Assembly: GCF_003931795.1 (NCBI RefSeq)
Contig: NZ_CP034234.1
Location: 1,364,001 to 1,428,000, forward strand
Length of the DNA: 64,000 bases
From: Erysipelothrix piscisicarius
GTDB taxonomy: Bacteria; Bacillota_I; Bacilli_A; Erysipelotrichales; Erysipelotrichaceae
Direction: 5' to 3'
Both the position numbers and the translations under genes were made by a program. The notes below the pieces were generated by a model. The model ran no database searches. It was not told the origin of the DNA and saw only the letters and a program-made list of their open reading frames with translations. Shown here piece by piece: positions 29,879 through 38,063 of this stretch. How positions within the stretch are numbered: position 1 is the first letter of the stretch; every line of letters starts with the position of its first letter.

Positions 29879-30451
29879 CTATTGACTCACTTTTACAAGA
29901 CTCGCACGTAGAATGCGATCTTTTAACATATATCCTTTTTGGAATTCTTCAATAACTATATTGGATTCAACACCTTCTTTTTCCCCTGTCATCATTGCTT
30001 GATGAATATTTGGATCAAAGGGTTGGTTCAATGCATTAATCGGTTCAACACCTTCTGCTTTAAGCGATGCCATTAACTGATCGTAAATCATTTGTACACC
30101 ATCTCGTAAAGCCTCATCAGTTGTTTCTTGTTTTAATGCACGTTCCAAATTATCTAACACAGGCAACACATCTGCTGCAAATCCTTGAATACGGTATTTA
30201 CGCAGTTGATCATGCTCGCGTTGCAGACGTTTTTTTAAATTTTCTGTATCTGCTAACATTTTAAAATAGTCGTTTTTTAACGTTTCAATTTCTTTTCGTA
30301 AGGCTTCATTCTCATCAATTGCTTCATCATTTTCAGAAGTATCATTTACTGAGTCTGAAGTTTCAATTTCTTCGCTGTTTGTTGATTCAAGTACTGTTTC
30401 ATCTTGAACTTCTTCATGCAATTCTTCAGCGGTTTTATTCGTCTTGCTCAT
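29879..30451 (-). CDS. grpE: nucleotide exchange factor GrpE
   Basis: The 190-residue homodimer releases ADP from DnaK. An acidic, disordered N-terminus (about 1-55) is followed by a long coiled coil (LRKEIETLKNDYFKMLADTENLKKRLQRE) and the beta-domain (PFDPNIHQAMM, EEFQKGYMLKDRILRASLVKVS). I chose the ATG at 30449-30451, 5 bases after GGTGG; it overlaps the hrcA end by 17 bases. Confidence 0.95.
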   Translation of the reverse strand: MSKTNKTAEELHEEVQDETVLESTNSEEIETSDSVNDTSENDEAIDENEALRKEIETLKNDYFKMLADTENLKKRLQREHDQLRKYRIQGFAADVLPVLDNLERALKQETTDEALRDGVQMIYDQLMASLKAEGVEPINALNQPFDPNIHQAMMTGEKEGVESNIVIEEFQKGYMLKDRILRASLVKVSQ

Positions 30452-31466
30452 CATTGCCACCTTTCCCATACACCGTTTCGATCATCTCCGAAACATAATC
30501 CATCAACGAGACAACGCGACTGTATTCCATTCGACTTGGTCCCACAATCATCAACTTATGCTCATGATTATCGAGTAAATTAAACGAACTGGATACAACG
30601 GCCATATCATCAACCCAAACAATTTCACTTTGATCGCCTTTTTTAAGACTCAAGTGATTTTGTCCTGTGGATAAGTTACGCCACATTTCACTGTTTTCGA
30701 GCATATCCATCATTTCACGAAGTTTCTCTATGTTTGAGAATTCTGGCTGGTATAACATATTTCGTTCACCGCTTAAATAGACTTCGTCTTGAGCAAATTT
30801 AATAAATGCTCCTACAAACGCTTCAAAGAGTACCTCATATTTTTCAATTCGTCTTGATAAAATTGGTCTTAAACTTTCCATCTTATCAACAACTTCTGAA
30901 AGTGCTGTACCTTTTAATCGTTCATTTAATATTGAAGTACACGCCTCAAGGTCATTCACATCGACTTTACTATCAAAATTAAAAATTCGATGCTCTGCAT
31001 GCCCTGACTCTGTAACGAACACGGCCATTGCATTAAATTCGCTCAATGGAATTAATTGAACACTTTTCAGTGTTTCATTCATCGCACTGGGACCTAATAC
31101 AACCGTGGTTAGATTCGTCATCTGTGATAAAATATCACAGCTTTGTCGAATCGCTTCATCAATACCGAGTCGTCGATCGGAGAAAATTTGAGCAATCGCG
31201 GTTTCAATCCCGTAATTCTCTTCTTCATCCATGAGGTGTTCTACATAGAATCGATACCCTTTTGTTGAAGGAATGCGTCCACTGGACGTATGTGTCTTTT
31301 CCAGTAGTCCTATTTTTTCTAAATCTGACATCTCATTTCGTATTGTCGCAGACGAGTATGATAAGTTATATTTATCGATTAACGTCTTCGAACCCACTGG
31401 TTCAGCAGTGTTAATAAACTCTTTAACAATCGCCTTAAATATCTCTATTTTGCGTGGCGTCAACAT
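30435..31466 (-). CDS. hrcA: heat-inducible transcription repressor HrcA
   Basis: The 343-residue repressor binds CIRCE operators and needs GroEL for activity. The winged-helix N-terminus has the family pattern TAEPVGSKTLIDKYNLSYSSATIRNEMSDLE, then KTHTSSGRIPSTKGYRFYV. The GAF-like and dimerisation domains follow, with IVGPSRMEYSRVVSLMDYVSE at the end. It heads its own operon under a CIRCE, so it represses itself, grpE, dnaK and dnaJ. AGGAGG precedes the ATG. Confidence 0.96.
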   Translation of the reverse strand: MLTPRKIEIFKAIVKEFINTAEPVGSKTLIDKYNLSYSSATIRNEMSDLEKIGLLEKTHTSSGRIPSTKGYRFYVEHLMDEEENYGIETAIAQIFSDRRLGIDEAIRQSCDILSQMTNLTTVVLGPSAMNETLKSVQLIPLSEFNAMAVFVTESGHAEHRIFNFDSKVDVNDLEACTSILNERLKGTALSEVVDKMESLRPILSRRIEKYEVLFEAFVGAFIKFAQDEVYLSGERNMLYQPEFSNIEKLREMMDMLENSEMWRNLSTGQNHLSLKKGDQSEIVWVDDMAVVSSSFNLLDNHEHKLMIVGPSRMEYSRVVSLMDYVSEMIETVYGKGGNDEQDE

Positions 31467-31510
31467 ATTATTCTCGCCTCCTAAACACTCTATTCTTTGT
31501 GTCTAGTATT

Positions 31511-31553
31511 ATTCTACACCACGAGTTTAGCACTGTCAACCTTTAAGTGCTAA
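31511..31553 (-). promoter_or_regulatory. hrcA operon promoter with CIRCE operator
   Basis: Promoter on minus: -35 TTGACA (31534-31539), 17-base spacer, -10 TAGAAT (31511-31516). The CIRCE spans 31527-31553, TTAGCACTT-N9-CAGTGCTAA on minus, each half 8 of 9 to the consensus. It covers the -35, so bound HrcA would block polymerase. Confidence 0.9.
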
Positions 31554-31560
31554 AAAAATA

Positions 31561-31584
31561 AAAAAGGACCTAATTGTCCTTTTT
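31561..31584 (-). terminator. rsmD terminator
   Basis: AAAAAGGAC and GTCCTTTTT flank a short loop, after the rsmD stop and before the hrcA promoter. Confidence 0.75.
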
Positions 31585-32115
31585 GTAGTATCGTACTTTA
31601 CTTATACCATACTCCTTAACGCAGTCTAGATAAAACCCGTCAATCACATCCGGCAAATCATAGTTCTTATCCGTCTCACAAATTATTAAGCCATCCTCTG
31701 CAACCAAACTACGCTTAATAATGATTTTGATAATTTCAAGGGTATGTTCGTATCGATATGGAGGGTCAAGGAAAACAAACTCGAAAAATCCAGATACCGT
31801 CTCCAATAATTTCATTGAGTCGCCTTTTTTAAGTTGGACACATCCTTCAAGATCAAAAGTCTTGATGTTATCTCGAATAACGTTATAAGCACGCACATCT
31901 TTCTCAAAAACAACTGCATGTTCGATGCCTCGACTGATTGATTCAAGAGCCATAGCTCCCGATCCCCCAAAGACATCTAACATTTTTCCTTCATTAAAAA
32001 ATGGCCCAATCCGATTAAAAATTGCTGCGCGAACTTTATCGGTCGTCGGGCGCGTTGTATCTCCCTTTAACGTCTTAATTGGTCGCGAACCAAATGTTCC
32101 TGCTACAACTCTCAT
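31570..32115 (-). CDS. rsmD: 16S rRNA (guanine966-N2)-methyltransferase RsmD
   Basis: A 181-residue class I methyltransferase that makes m2G966 in the 30S. The signature MRVVAGTFGSRPIKTLKG, TRPTTDKVRAAIFN, the SAM site MLDVFGGSGAMALESISRG and the catalytic FLDPPY are all present. The start abuts the stop of the ftsW-type gene (shared base). In Firmicutes rsmD is usually followed by coaD, which is not here. Confidence 0.95.
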   Translation of the reverse strand: MRVVAGTFGSRPIKTLKGDTTRPTTDKVRAAIFNRIGPFFNEGKMLDVFGGSGAMALESISRGIEHAVVFEKDVRAYNVIRDNIKTFDLEGCVQLKKGDSMKLLETVSGFFEFVFLDPPYRYEHTLEIIKIIIKRSLVAEDGLIICETDKNYDLPDVIDGFYLDCVKEYGISKVRYYKKDN

Positions 32116-33371
32116 TACACTACCTCTGTTAAGCGTTTCAAATTCTCTTTGCGTTTCATTTCTTCTTGTTTTATGCGTAATTGATCTTTACGTTTGATAT
32201 TAATAATTCCCATTTCATAACGTGAAATGACATTTTGTGTTAACCCGATCGCCAACATAATCGCCATACGACTGGATCCCCCTTTAGAGATAAACAGAAG
32301 TGGTACTCCAGTTAACGGAATCAACGCGGTAATACCTCCGATATTAAAGATAAAGTGAATCATAATATAAGCAACAGTACCCATTAAGATAACTTTATCC
32401 GATTCTTGTTTCACTTTGAACGAATACTTAACGAGTTGATACAACATCGTACCATATCCAATTACAATAATTGAGAATCCAATCATGCCTAATTCTTCGA
32501 TTGTGACAGCGAGAATAAAGTCAGTATGCGCTTCAGGAAGATACCCATATTTGATAAGACTATTTCCATAACCCATCCCAAACATTCCACCTTTAAACAT
32601 TGCAACCATTCCATTAAAGATTTGGTAGCCACTACCATAGCGGTCCAAGAATGGATTTGAGGACGTTTTAAAACGACCAATCATATAAGGTGGGATATTT
32701 AATTTTTCAATAAGACTAATACCAAATGAGGAATCTAAAAAGATCAGTCCAACAATTCCCACACCTGCTAGGATGAACATCCACTTTTGTAATCGCGTTA
32801 GTTTATCATGAGATGGAATTAATACACAGATATAAGCAATTCCAAGAATAACAACCGCCGACCCAAGGTCATGCTGTGCTTTCACAACAAAAAGGAAAAT
32901 CGCAAGAATAATAAAGAACGGCTTCTTTACTAAATCAAATGTGCTTGCCTTCGTCCGTTTATTTCGATCTGCGAGAAACGTCGCAATGGTTAAAATTCCG
33001 AAAATCTTTGCAAACTCACTGGGCTGAATGGTCATAATTTTAAGATTAATCCAAGCTTTTGCACCATTAATGGCCGGGAAAACGAGCGTAATCCCCAAAA
33101 GACCCACCATTAAGAGTAATATTTTGGCGTAATTCTTTCGAAAATAATTAAGCGAAAATCGCCGCGCAACCATAACCATCATAATATAGGATACAATTAC
33201 AAAAACAAGCTCCTTAACTGCGACTAAGACTAATGACTTGGCTGTACTTCCTGATGTCATACTTCCGGAGATAACCATAAGGACCCCAAAGATATTTAAT
33301 ATTAACGCTGCTGCATGAATTGGGCGGTTATAGCCCATTGGCATTTTAAGTGATATTTTTCTTTTGTTCAT
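32115..33371 (-). CDS. SEDS-family peptidoglycan polymerase (FtsW/RodA/SpoVE type)
   Basis: The 418-residue protein has about ten membrane helices and forms glycan strands from lipid II together with a class B PBP. FtsW-like features include SEFAKIFGILTIATFLADR, KAQHDLGSAVVILGIAY, and EAHTDFILAVTIEELG. The conserved TGIPLPFxSYGGSS appears as TGVPLLFISKGGSS, with Lys for the usual Tyr and Leu for Pro. The N-terminus is cytoplasmic. Whether it acts in division or elongation is not clear from neighbours. Confidence 0.88.
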   Translation of the reverse strand: MNKRKISLKMPMGYNRPIHAAALILNIFGVLMVISGSMTSGSTAKSLVLVAVKELVFVIVSYIMMVMVARRFSLNYFRKNYAKILLLMVGLLGITLVFPAINGAKAWINLKIMTIQPSEFAKIFGILTIATFLADRNKRTKASTFDLVKKPFFIILAIFLFVVKAQHDLGSAVVILGIAYICVLIPSHDKLTRLQKWMFILAGVGIVGLIFLDSSFGISLIEKLNIPPYMIGRFKTSSNPFLDRYGSGYQIFNGMVAMFKGGMFGMGYGNSLIKYGYLPEAHTDFILAVTIEELGMIGFSIIVIGYGTMLYQLVKYSFKVKQESDKVILMGTVAYIMIHFIFNIGGITALIPLTGVPLLFISKGGSSRMAIMLAIGLTQNVISRYEMGIINIKRKDQLRIKQEEMKRKENLKRLTEVV

Positions 33372-33544
33372 GGCTTTATTCTATCATAGATATAATGAAA
33401 AATAAGCGAAAGCCTTTCAAAAGAGTAAAATACGATAAACTATGCTTAAAGAGTTTGAATAGACCCACATATAATTCATACTTAAATATTATAATATATG
33501 TAGTGTATATTATTTATTTTTATCATGGAATAGAGGAATTTTAA
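33372..33544 (+). promoter_or_regulatory. intergenic region with def promoter
   Basis: A TATAAT lies near 33489 in a very AT-rich divergent region. No good -35 and no clear ribosome site were seen (GGAAT 8 bases before the def ATG). Confidence 0.35.
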
Positions 33545-34117
33545 ATGCACGATATAAATATGGACACAATTGTCCTAGATCCAAACCCAGTTCTGCGTCA
33601 AAAATGCGAACCGGTGTCTTTTCCTTTTTCGGAAGAAGACCGTAATACACTTGAAAACATGTTGCAATATGTTCGTGATTCAAGGGATCCTGAACTTGCT
33701 GAAAAGTATAATTTGCAACCAGCAAATGGCATTGCCGCACCTCAAATTGGTGTTGCGAAACAAATGACAGCCCTTGTTGTTGATCTTGAAGATAAGCATG
33801 GCAATGTCAAAACCGTTGAATATGCCTTAGTGAATCCTAAGATTGTTTCTCACTCAGTAAAACAATGTGCGCTCAGTTATGGTGAAGGGTGCTTATCCAT
33901 TCGGAAAGATTATCCTGGCCTCGTACGTCGTAGTCAACGCATCAAAGTTTTAGCGTACGATATGATTACAGACCAACGTATTGAGATTGTCGCAAAAGAC
34001 ATCTTAGCAATTGTTTTACAACATGAAATTGATCATTTAAATGGTGTGCTTTTTTACGATCACATTGATTCAAAGGACCCATGGATGGCTGAAAAAGGAC
34101 TTAAAATCATAGAATAG
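33545..34117 (+). CDS. def: peptide deformylase
   Basis: It removes the formyl group from nascent proteins using Fe2+ or Zn2+. The 190-residue protein has the three metal/active-site motifs: GIAAPQIG, EGCLSI (Cys ligand) and QHEIDHLNG (HEXXH). The longer N-terminus and insertions make it a type 2, Gram-positive form. It is 8 bases upstream of the RNase J gene. Confidence 0.95.
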   Translation: MHDINMDTIVLDPNPVLRQKCEPVSFPFSEEDRNTLENMLQYVRDSRDPELAEKYNLQPANGIAAPQIGVAKQMTALVVDLEDKHGNVKTVEYALVNPKIVSHSVKQCALSYGEGCLSIRKDYPGLVRRSQRIKVLAYDMITDQRIEIVAKDILAIVLQHEIDHLNGVLFYDHIDSKDPWMAEKGLKIIE

Positions 34118-34125
34118 GAGATTAT

Positions 34126-35990
34126 ATGGACGAAAAAAATATGAAATTAAGAAAAACCGATACCCTAGTCTATGCTTTAGGTGGCTTGGGCGAAGTCGGT
34201 AAAAATATGTACTGTATTGAACATGATGATGAAATTATCATTATTGATTGTGGGGTAATGTTCCCCGAAGAAAACTTATTGGGTGTTGATTATGTCATTC
34301 AAGACTATGCTCACTTAATTCGCAATCAAAAGAAAGTCAAAGCGCTTGTGATTACACACGGCCATGAAGACCACATCGGTGGAATTCCTTTCTTACTCCA
34401 AAAAGTTAATGTTCCTCAAATCTATGCACCTCAATTTGCGAAAGCACAAATTGAGCGCAAGCTTGAAGAACGTAAAATACGAACAAAACATAAGATTCAA
34501 GAAATTGATTCAAAATCTACCATTAAAACAAAACATTTTGTTATTGGATTCTTTAATGTCGTTCACTCAATCCCAGATGCTCTTGGTGTTCTTGTAAATA
34601 CGCCAAATGGTCGTATTGTTTCAACTGGCGATTTCAAATTTGATTTAACACCGGTTGGAAATAATCCTGATTACCAAATCATGTCATATATGGGCGAGAT
34701 TGGTGTGACCTTATTGATGAGTGACTCAACTAATGCGGAAGTTAGCGGATTTTCCATCAGTGAAAAAGAAGTTGGTCGCGAAATTAAACGCATTTTCAAT
34801 AAAACGGAAGGACGCATCATTATCGCAACGTTTGCCTCAAATGTTTATCGCGTTCAACAAATTATTGAAGCAGCTATTGCGGATGGCCGCAAAATTGCAA
34901 TCTTTGGTCGTTCCATGGATAACGTTGTAAATATTGCTCGTAAACTTGGACATATCGATGCTGCTGATAAACATTTCGTTAATGCGCATCAATTAAACAA
35001 ATTACCTGCAGATCAAGCCTGTATTATTTGTACAGGAAGCCAAGGTGAACCACTCGCTGCTCTAAGCCGTATTGCGAATGGAACACACCGTCAAATCAGC
35101 ATTATGCCTGGCGATACTGTTGTATTTTCTTCAAGCCCAATTCCTGGAAATGCTACCAGTGTTTCCCATGTTGTAAACCAATTGACACGTGCAGGGGCAA
35201 ATGTTCTCACGAACTCACCTCTAAATTCAATTCATACAACAGGTCATGCTTCAAAGAAGAACAAACACTGATGCTTCAATTAATCAAACCAAAATTCTTT
35301 ATGCCAATGCACGGTGAATACAAGATGCTAAAAGCACACCGTCAAACAGCAATCGAAACGGGTGTTGATCCAGATAACATCTTTATTTGTTCAAATGGTG
35401 ATGTCGTTGCCCTTCGTGACGGTGTTGCGTTTATGAGCGATACACGTATTCAAGCAGACGATATTTATGTTGATGGCAATGATTCCAGCGGTTTATCCAC
35501 AGCTGTTCTTAAAGATCGTAAGATTTTATCCGACAGCGGTCTTGTTTCAGTCGTTGTTACCATCGATTCACGTCAAAATAAAATTTTATGTAAACCAACG
35601 ATTGTGACACGTGGATTTGTATTTATTAAAGAAAATCAAACATTACTCAAAGAAGCTGAGCTTGTTGTCTATGAAGCGTTAAAAAAACGCATGACAAAAA
35701 AAGTTACCTTCGGGGAAATCAAAAACACAATCCGTGGTTCGCTTGAGCCATTCTTATACAAACATACACAACGTAACCCACTTGTTATTCCTGTAATCTT
35801 AAATCAAAAAACAGCAATGGCACCGGTTAAAGGTGAATCAAAAAAAGAAAACACGACTCAAGAAGCGAAACCTGTAAAAAAACAGAAAAAAAATAACAAC
35901 AAACCCAATCACGAACCGAAACAACAAAAGGATGCTAAAAAACCAAAATCACCAAAAGTACCAAAACCTCAACAACCGCGTAAAGCATGA
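34126..35990 (+). CDS. rnj: ribonuclease J, split by a one-base frameshift
   Basis: A metallo-beta-lactamase/beta-CASP RNase with endo- and 5'-3' exonuclease activity in mRNA decay. The first frame (34126-35271) has VITHGHEDHIGG (zinc site), TGDFKFD, SDSTNAE and the beta-CASP part up to NSPLNSIHTTGHAS, then KKNKH and stop. The second frame (35271-35990) resumes with MLQLIKPKFFMPMHGEY. One extra A at about 35254-35256 restores SKEEQTLMLQ. A Lys/Pro/Gln-rich tail of about 55 residues follows the usual C-terminal domain. If real the shift would separate the last catalytic His region from the core. Confidence 0.9.
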
Positions 35991-36805
35991 GTAAAAAAAA
36001 GTTAGCGGTTTTACTGGGGTTAATCGCAATTACGTCATCTCTAATCTATTTAGAAATGACACATTTTGCACCCCAGCGTGTTAAGTTGCGTATTGAAATG
36101 GTGGAATCAACACGCATTCCTGCATCCTTTAACAATCTTTCGATTGGATTTTTATCCGATGTGTACAGTCATGATGATAATCTCGATAAGGCCTTAAAAG
36201 AACTTGATTCGTTTAAGCCAGATATGATTATTTTTGGTGGTAATCTATTTAAAGCAGCACCGTCAGAAAAAGAACAAACTGAAATGATTGAAAAACTAAG
36301 TAAGTTGAATGCGAAACTTGGTAAGTATGCGGTATTGGGTGAAAATGATATCCGTAAAGCAAACGAAGTAACACAGGCTGTGTTAACGAAAAGTGGATTC
36401 AAACTTATTTCAAATACTAAAATTGATGTTCATAACTTTACCAATGAATCGATTCAACTCGTTGGAATCGATGCAAACAATGACATCAACAAAGAAACTG
36501 AGTTCCCTTACCCTTCAACATCCGAAGACATCTTCAACATTACCATTGCCAATAATCCGGATAATATTAAAGAGTTCGATGATACTGAAGTCGATCTGAT
36601 GCTCTCTGGAAAAACCATGGGTGGTTACATTCGTTTACCACTCATTGGATCGATTACCGAGTCCTCAGATTATATTAATAAACGTCAAACGGTTGATGAA
36701 ACAACCCTCATCATCTCTTCAGGAATTGGTTTAAAAGAACCTGAAATGCGCCTTTTATCAAATCCTGATGTAATGATTGTTATTTTAAAAAGCCCAGAAG
36801 CATAG
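35987..36805 (+). CDS. membrane-anchored metallophosphoesterase homologue lacking metal ligands
   Basis: The 272-residue protein has an N-terminal membrane helix and the overall pattern of YkuE/YaeI-type phosphoesterases, but each metal-binding motif is altered. D-x-H is DVY in IGFLSDVYSHDDN, GD is GN in IIFGGNLF, GNHD is GEND in YAVLGENDIRK, and GHTHGG is GKTMGG in LMLSGKTMGGYIRLP. It probably cannot hydrolyse phosphoesters. Its start overlaps the RNase J stop (ATGA), so it is coupled to it. Confidence 0.75.
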   Translation: MSKKKLAVLLGLIAITSSLIYLEMTHFAPQRVKLRIEMVESTRIPASFNNLSIGFLSDVYSHDDNLDKALKELDSFKPDMIIFGGNLFKAAPSEKEQTEMIEKLSKLNAKLGKYAVLGENDIRKANEVTQAVLTKSGFKLISNTKIDVHNFTNESIQLVGIDANNDINKETEFPYPSTSEDIFNITIANNPDNIKEFDDTEVDLMLSGKTMGGYIRLPLIGSITESSDYINKRQTVDETTLIISSGIGLKEPEMRLLSNPDVMIVILKSPEA

Positions 36806-36818
36806 GGCTTTTTTTTTG
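36787..36818 (+). terminator. terminator after the pseudo-phosphoesterase gene
   Basis: AAAAAGCCC and GGGCTTTTTTTTT flank an 8-10 base loop that contains the stop codon; the next gene starts 9 bases later, so read-through is possible. Confidence 0.7.
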
Positions 36819-36826
36819 GAGGTATT

Positions 36827-37351
36827 ATGAATCATAAAGAACAATCTCATAAATGGATGCAACAATTCCTCAACAATGACGCTGTTGTTGTTGATATGAC
36901 CTGTGGTAATGGCTATGATACACAATTTCTTGCGTCACAAGCAGGTCATGTATATGCAATTGATATTCAAGAAGAAGCGATCGAAAGTGCAAAAAAACTG
37001 AATCAAGGATCCACGAATATAACCTATATTCATTCCGATCACAGTCGTGTCAATTTCAAAGAAAAAGCACCCTTTACAGGTGCTATCTACAATCTTGGAT
37101 ACTTGCCTCGAAGCGATAAGTCGATCATCACAACATCACATACGACGGTCGCTTCCCTCAAAATTATTATACCTTTGCTGACTGATTTTTTAGTTATCGC
37201 TTGTTATTTAAAACATGAAGGCGGTTATGAAGAGTATGTGGCTGTTCGTGATTATATCGTCTCAACCCACTTGCCTTATGAGACCTTAGAATATGAAACA
37301 CCGCTTAGTCCCATTACATTTCTTGTTGATCTAAGAAATAACGCATCATAA
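36827..37351 (+). CDS. mnmM: class I SAM methyltransferase, YtqB/MnmM family
   Basis: A 174-residue methyltransferase with VVDMTCGNGYDTQFLA (SAM motif I), VYAIDIQEEAI, and the family-specific YNLGYLPRSDK. The B. subtilis relative methylates nm5s2U34 in tRNA to mnm5s2U. GGAGGT lies 5 bases before the ATG. The end overlaps the convergent Nudix gene by 38 bases. Confidence 0.85.
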   Translation: MNHKEQSHKWMQQFLNNDAVVVDMTCGNGYDTQFLASQAGHVYAIDIQEEAIESAKKLNQGSTNITYIHSDHSRVNFKEKAPFTGAIYNLGYLPRSDKSIITTSHTTVASLKIIIPLLTDFLVIACYLKHEGGYEEYVAVRDYIVSTHLPYETLEYETPLSPITFLVDLRNNAS

Positions 37352-37820
37352 CCCGCTCTCGTGCATGAACCAGCTCATTAACCCCTTCTTGAGGCTGATT
37401 GAGTGTTTCAAGCCACATTTCAGGGAAACACCAAATAACATCGTCAAATAACTGTTCTTCAAGACGCGTTCGAGCTGAATGCGTCATTTTTGTAATGTAA
37501 CAGACAAAATAATTATGCACCGTTGTGCGATTTAATAAATTATAGACGTCCACAATACTTGCGAGATATGAAATTGAATCAACTTCATATCCCAGTTCCT
37601 CATGAATTTCGCGATGAACCGCTTGAACCATCGACTCACCAACTTCAATGCCACCACCGGGTGATTCGTAGTGATTTCGTTTACCAAATAAATCCTGGCC
37701 TTTAATCAAAATCATCGCACACTGTCCCAATTCATTCATGACAAAACAACGAACGGTATTACGAACATGACAGATATTAGCCTCTTTAAATTGATCATCC
37801 TCGAGATATTTAACGATCAT
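37314..37820 (-). CDS. Nudix hydrolase
   Basis: A 168-residue Nudix-fold protein with the complete box GGGIEVGESMVQAVHREIHEELGY (G, E, RExxEE present). The start is the ATG at 37818-37820, 6 bases after AAGGAGGT; a longer frame extends into the leader. It resembles 8-oxo-dGTP/ADP-ribose-type hydrolases, but the substrate cannot be read from sequence. Its leader is long and structured. Confidence 0.88.
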   Translation of the reverse strand: MIVKYLEDDQFKEANICHVRNTVRCFVMNELGQCAMILIKGQDLFGKRNHYESPGGGIEVGESMVQAVHREIHEELGYEVDSISYLASIVDVYNLLNRTTVHNYFVCYITKMTHSARTRLEEQLFDDVIWCFPEMWLETLNQPQEGVNELVHARERVMMRYFLDQQEM

Positions 37821-37935
37821 TTGAAACCTCCTTGTAATAGAAAAAGACGCTGCGCCTTTCAATGAAGTTGTTGAATCACACAAATATCTTGGGGGTAAAG
37901 AATATTTGGTGTCCAACCGGTCATCACTGACCATG
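37821..37935 (-). promoter_or_regulatory. structured leader with possible attenuator before the Nudix gene
   Basis: Reading minus there are three hairpins in order: GGTCA-GTGA-TGACC, CCAAATATTCTT-N7-AAGATATTTG, and AAAGGCG-CAG-CGTCTTTTT just upstream of the ribosome site. The last resembles a terminator. Ligand or factor unknown. Confidence 0.4.
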
Positions 37936-37939
37936 TAGA

Positions 37940-37968
37940 ATAATACGCTCTTGGTCATTTATTGTCAA
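37940..37968 (-). promoter_or_regulatory. Nudix gene promoter
   Basis: -35 TTGACA (37963-37968), 17-base spacer, -10 TATTAT (37940-37945). Confidence 0.8.
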
Positions 37969-38041
37969 GGATATAACCAAAATTAAATTTTATTAAGATT
38001 TACTTTGATAACAAAGTAACAAGTATCGAGTAACGTAACGA

Positions 38042-38062
38042 AAGAGGTTTCCCCTCTCTTCA
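38042..38062 (-). terminator. weak terminator of the GH85 gene
   Basis: AGAGG/CCTCT hairpin with a short T run, right after the stop. Confidence 0.5.
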
Positions 38063-38063
38063 A

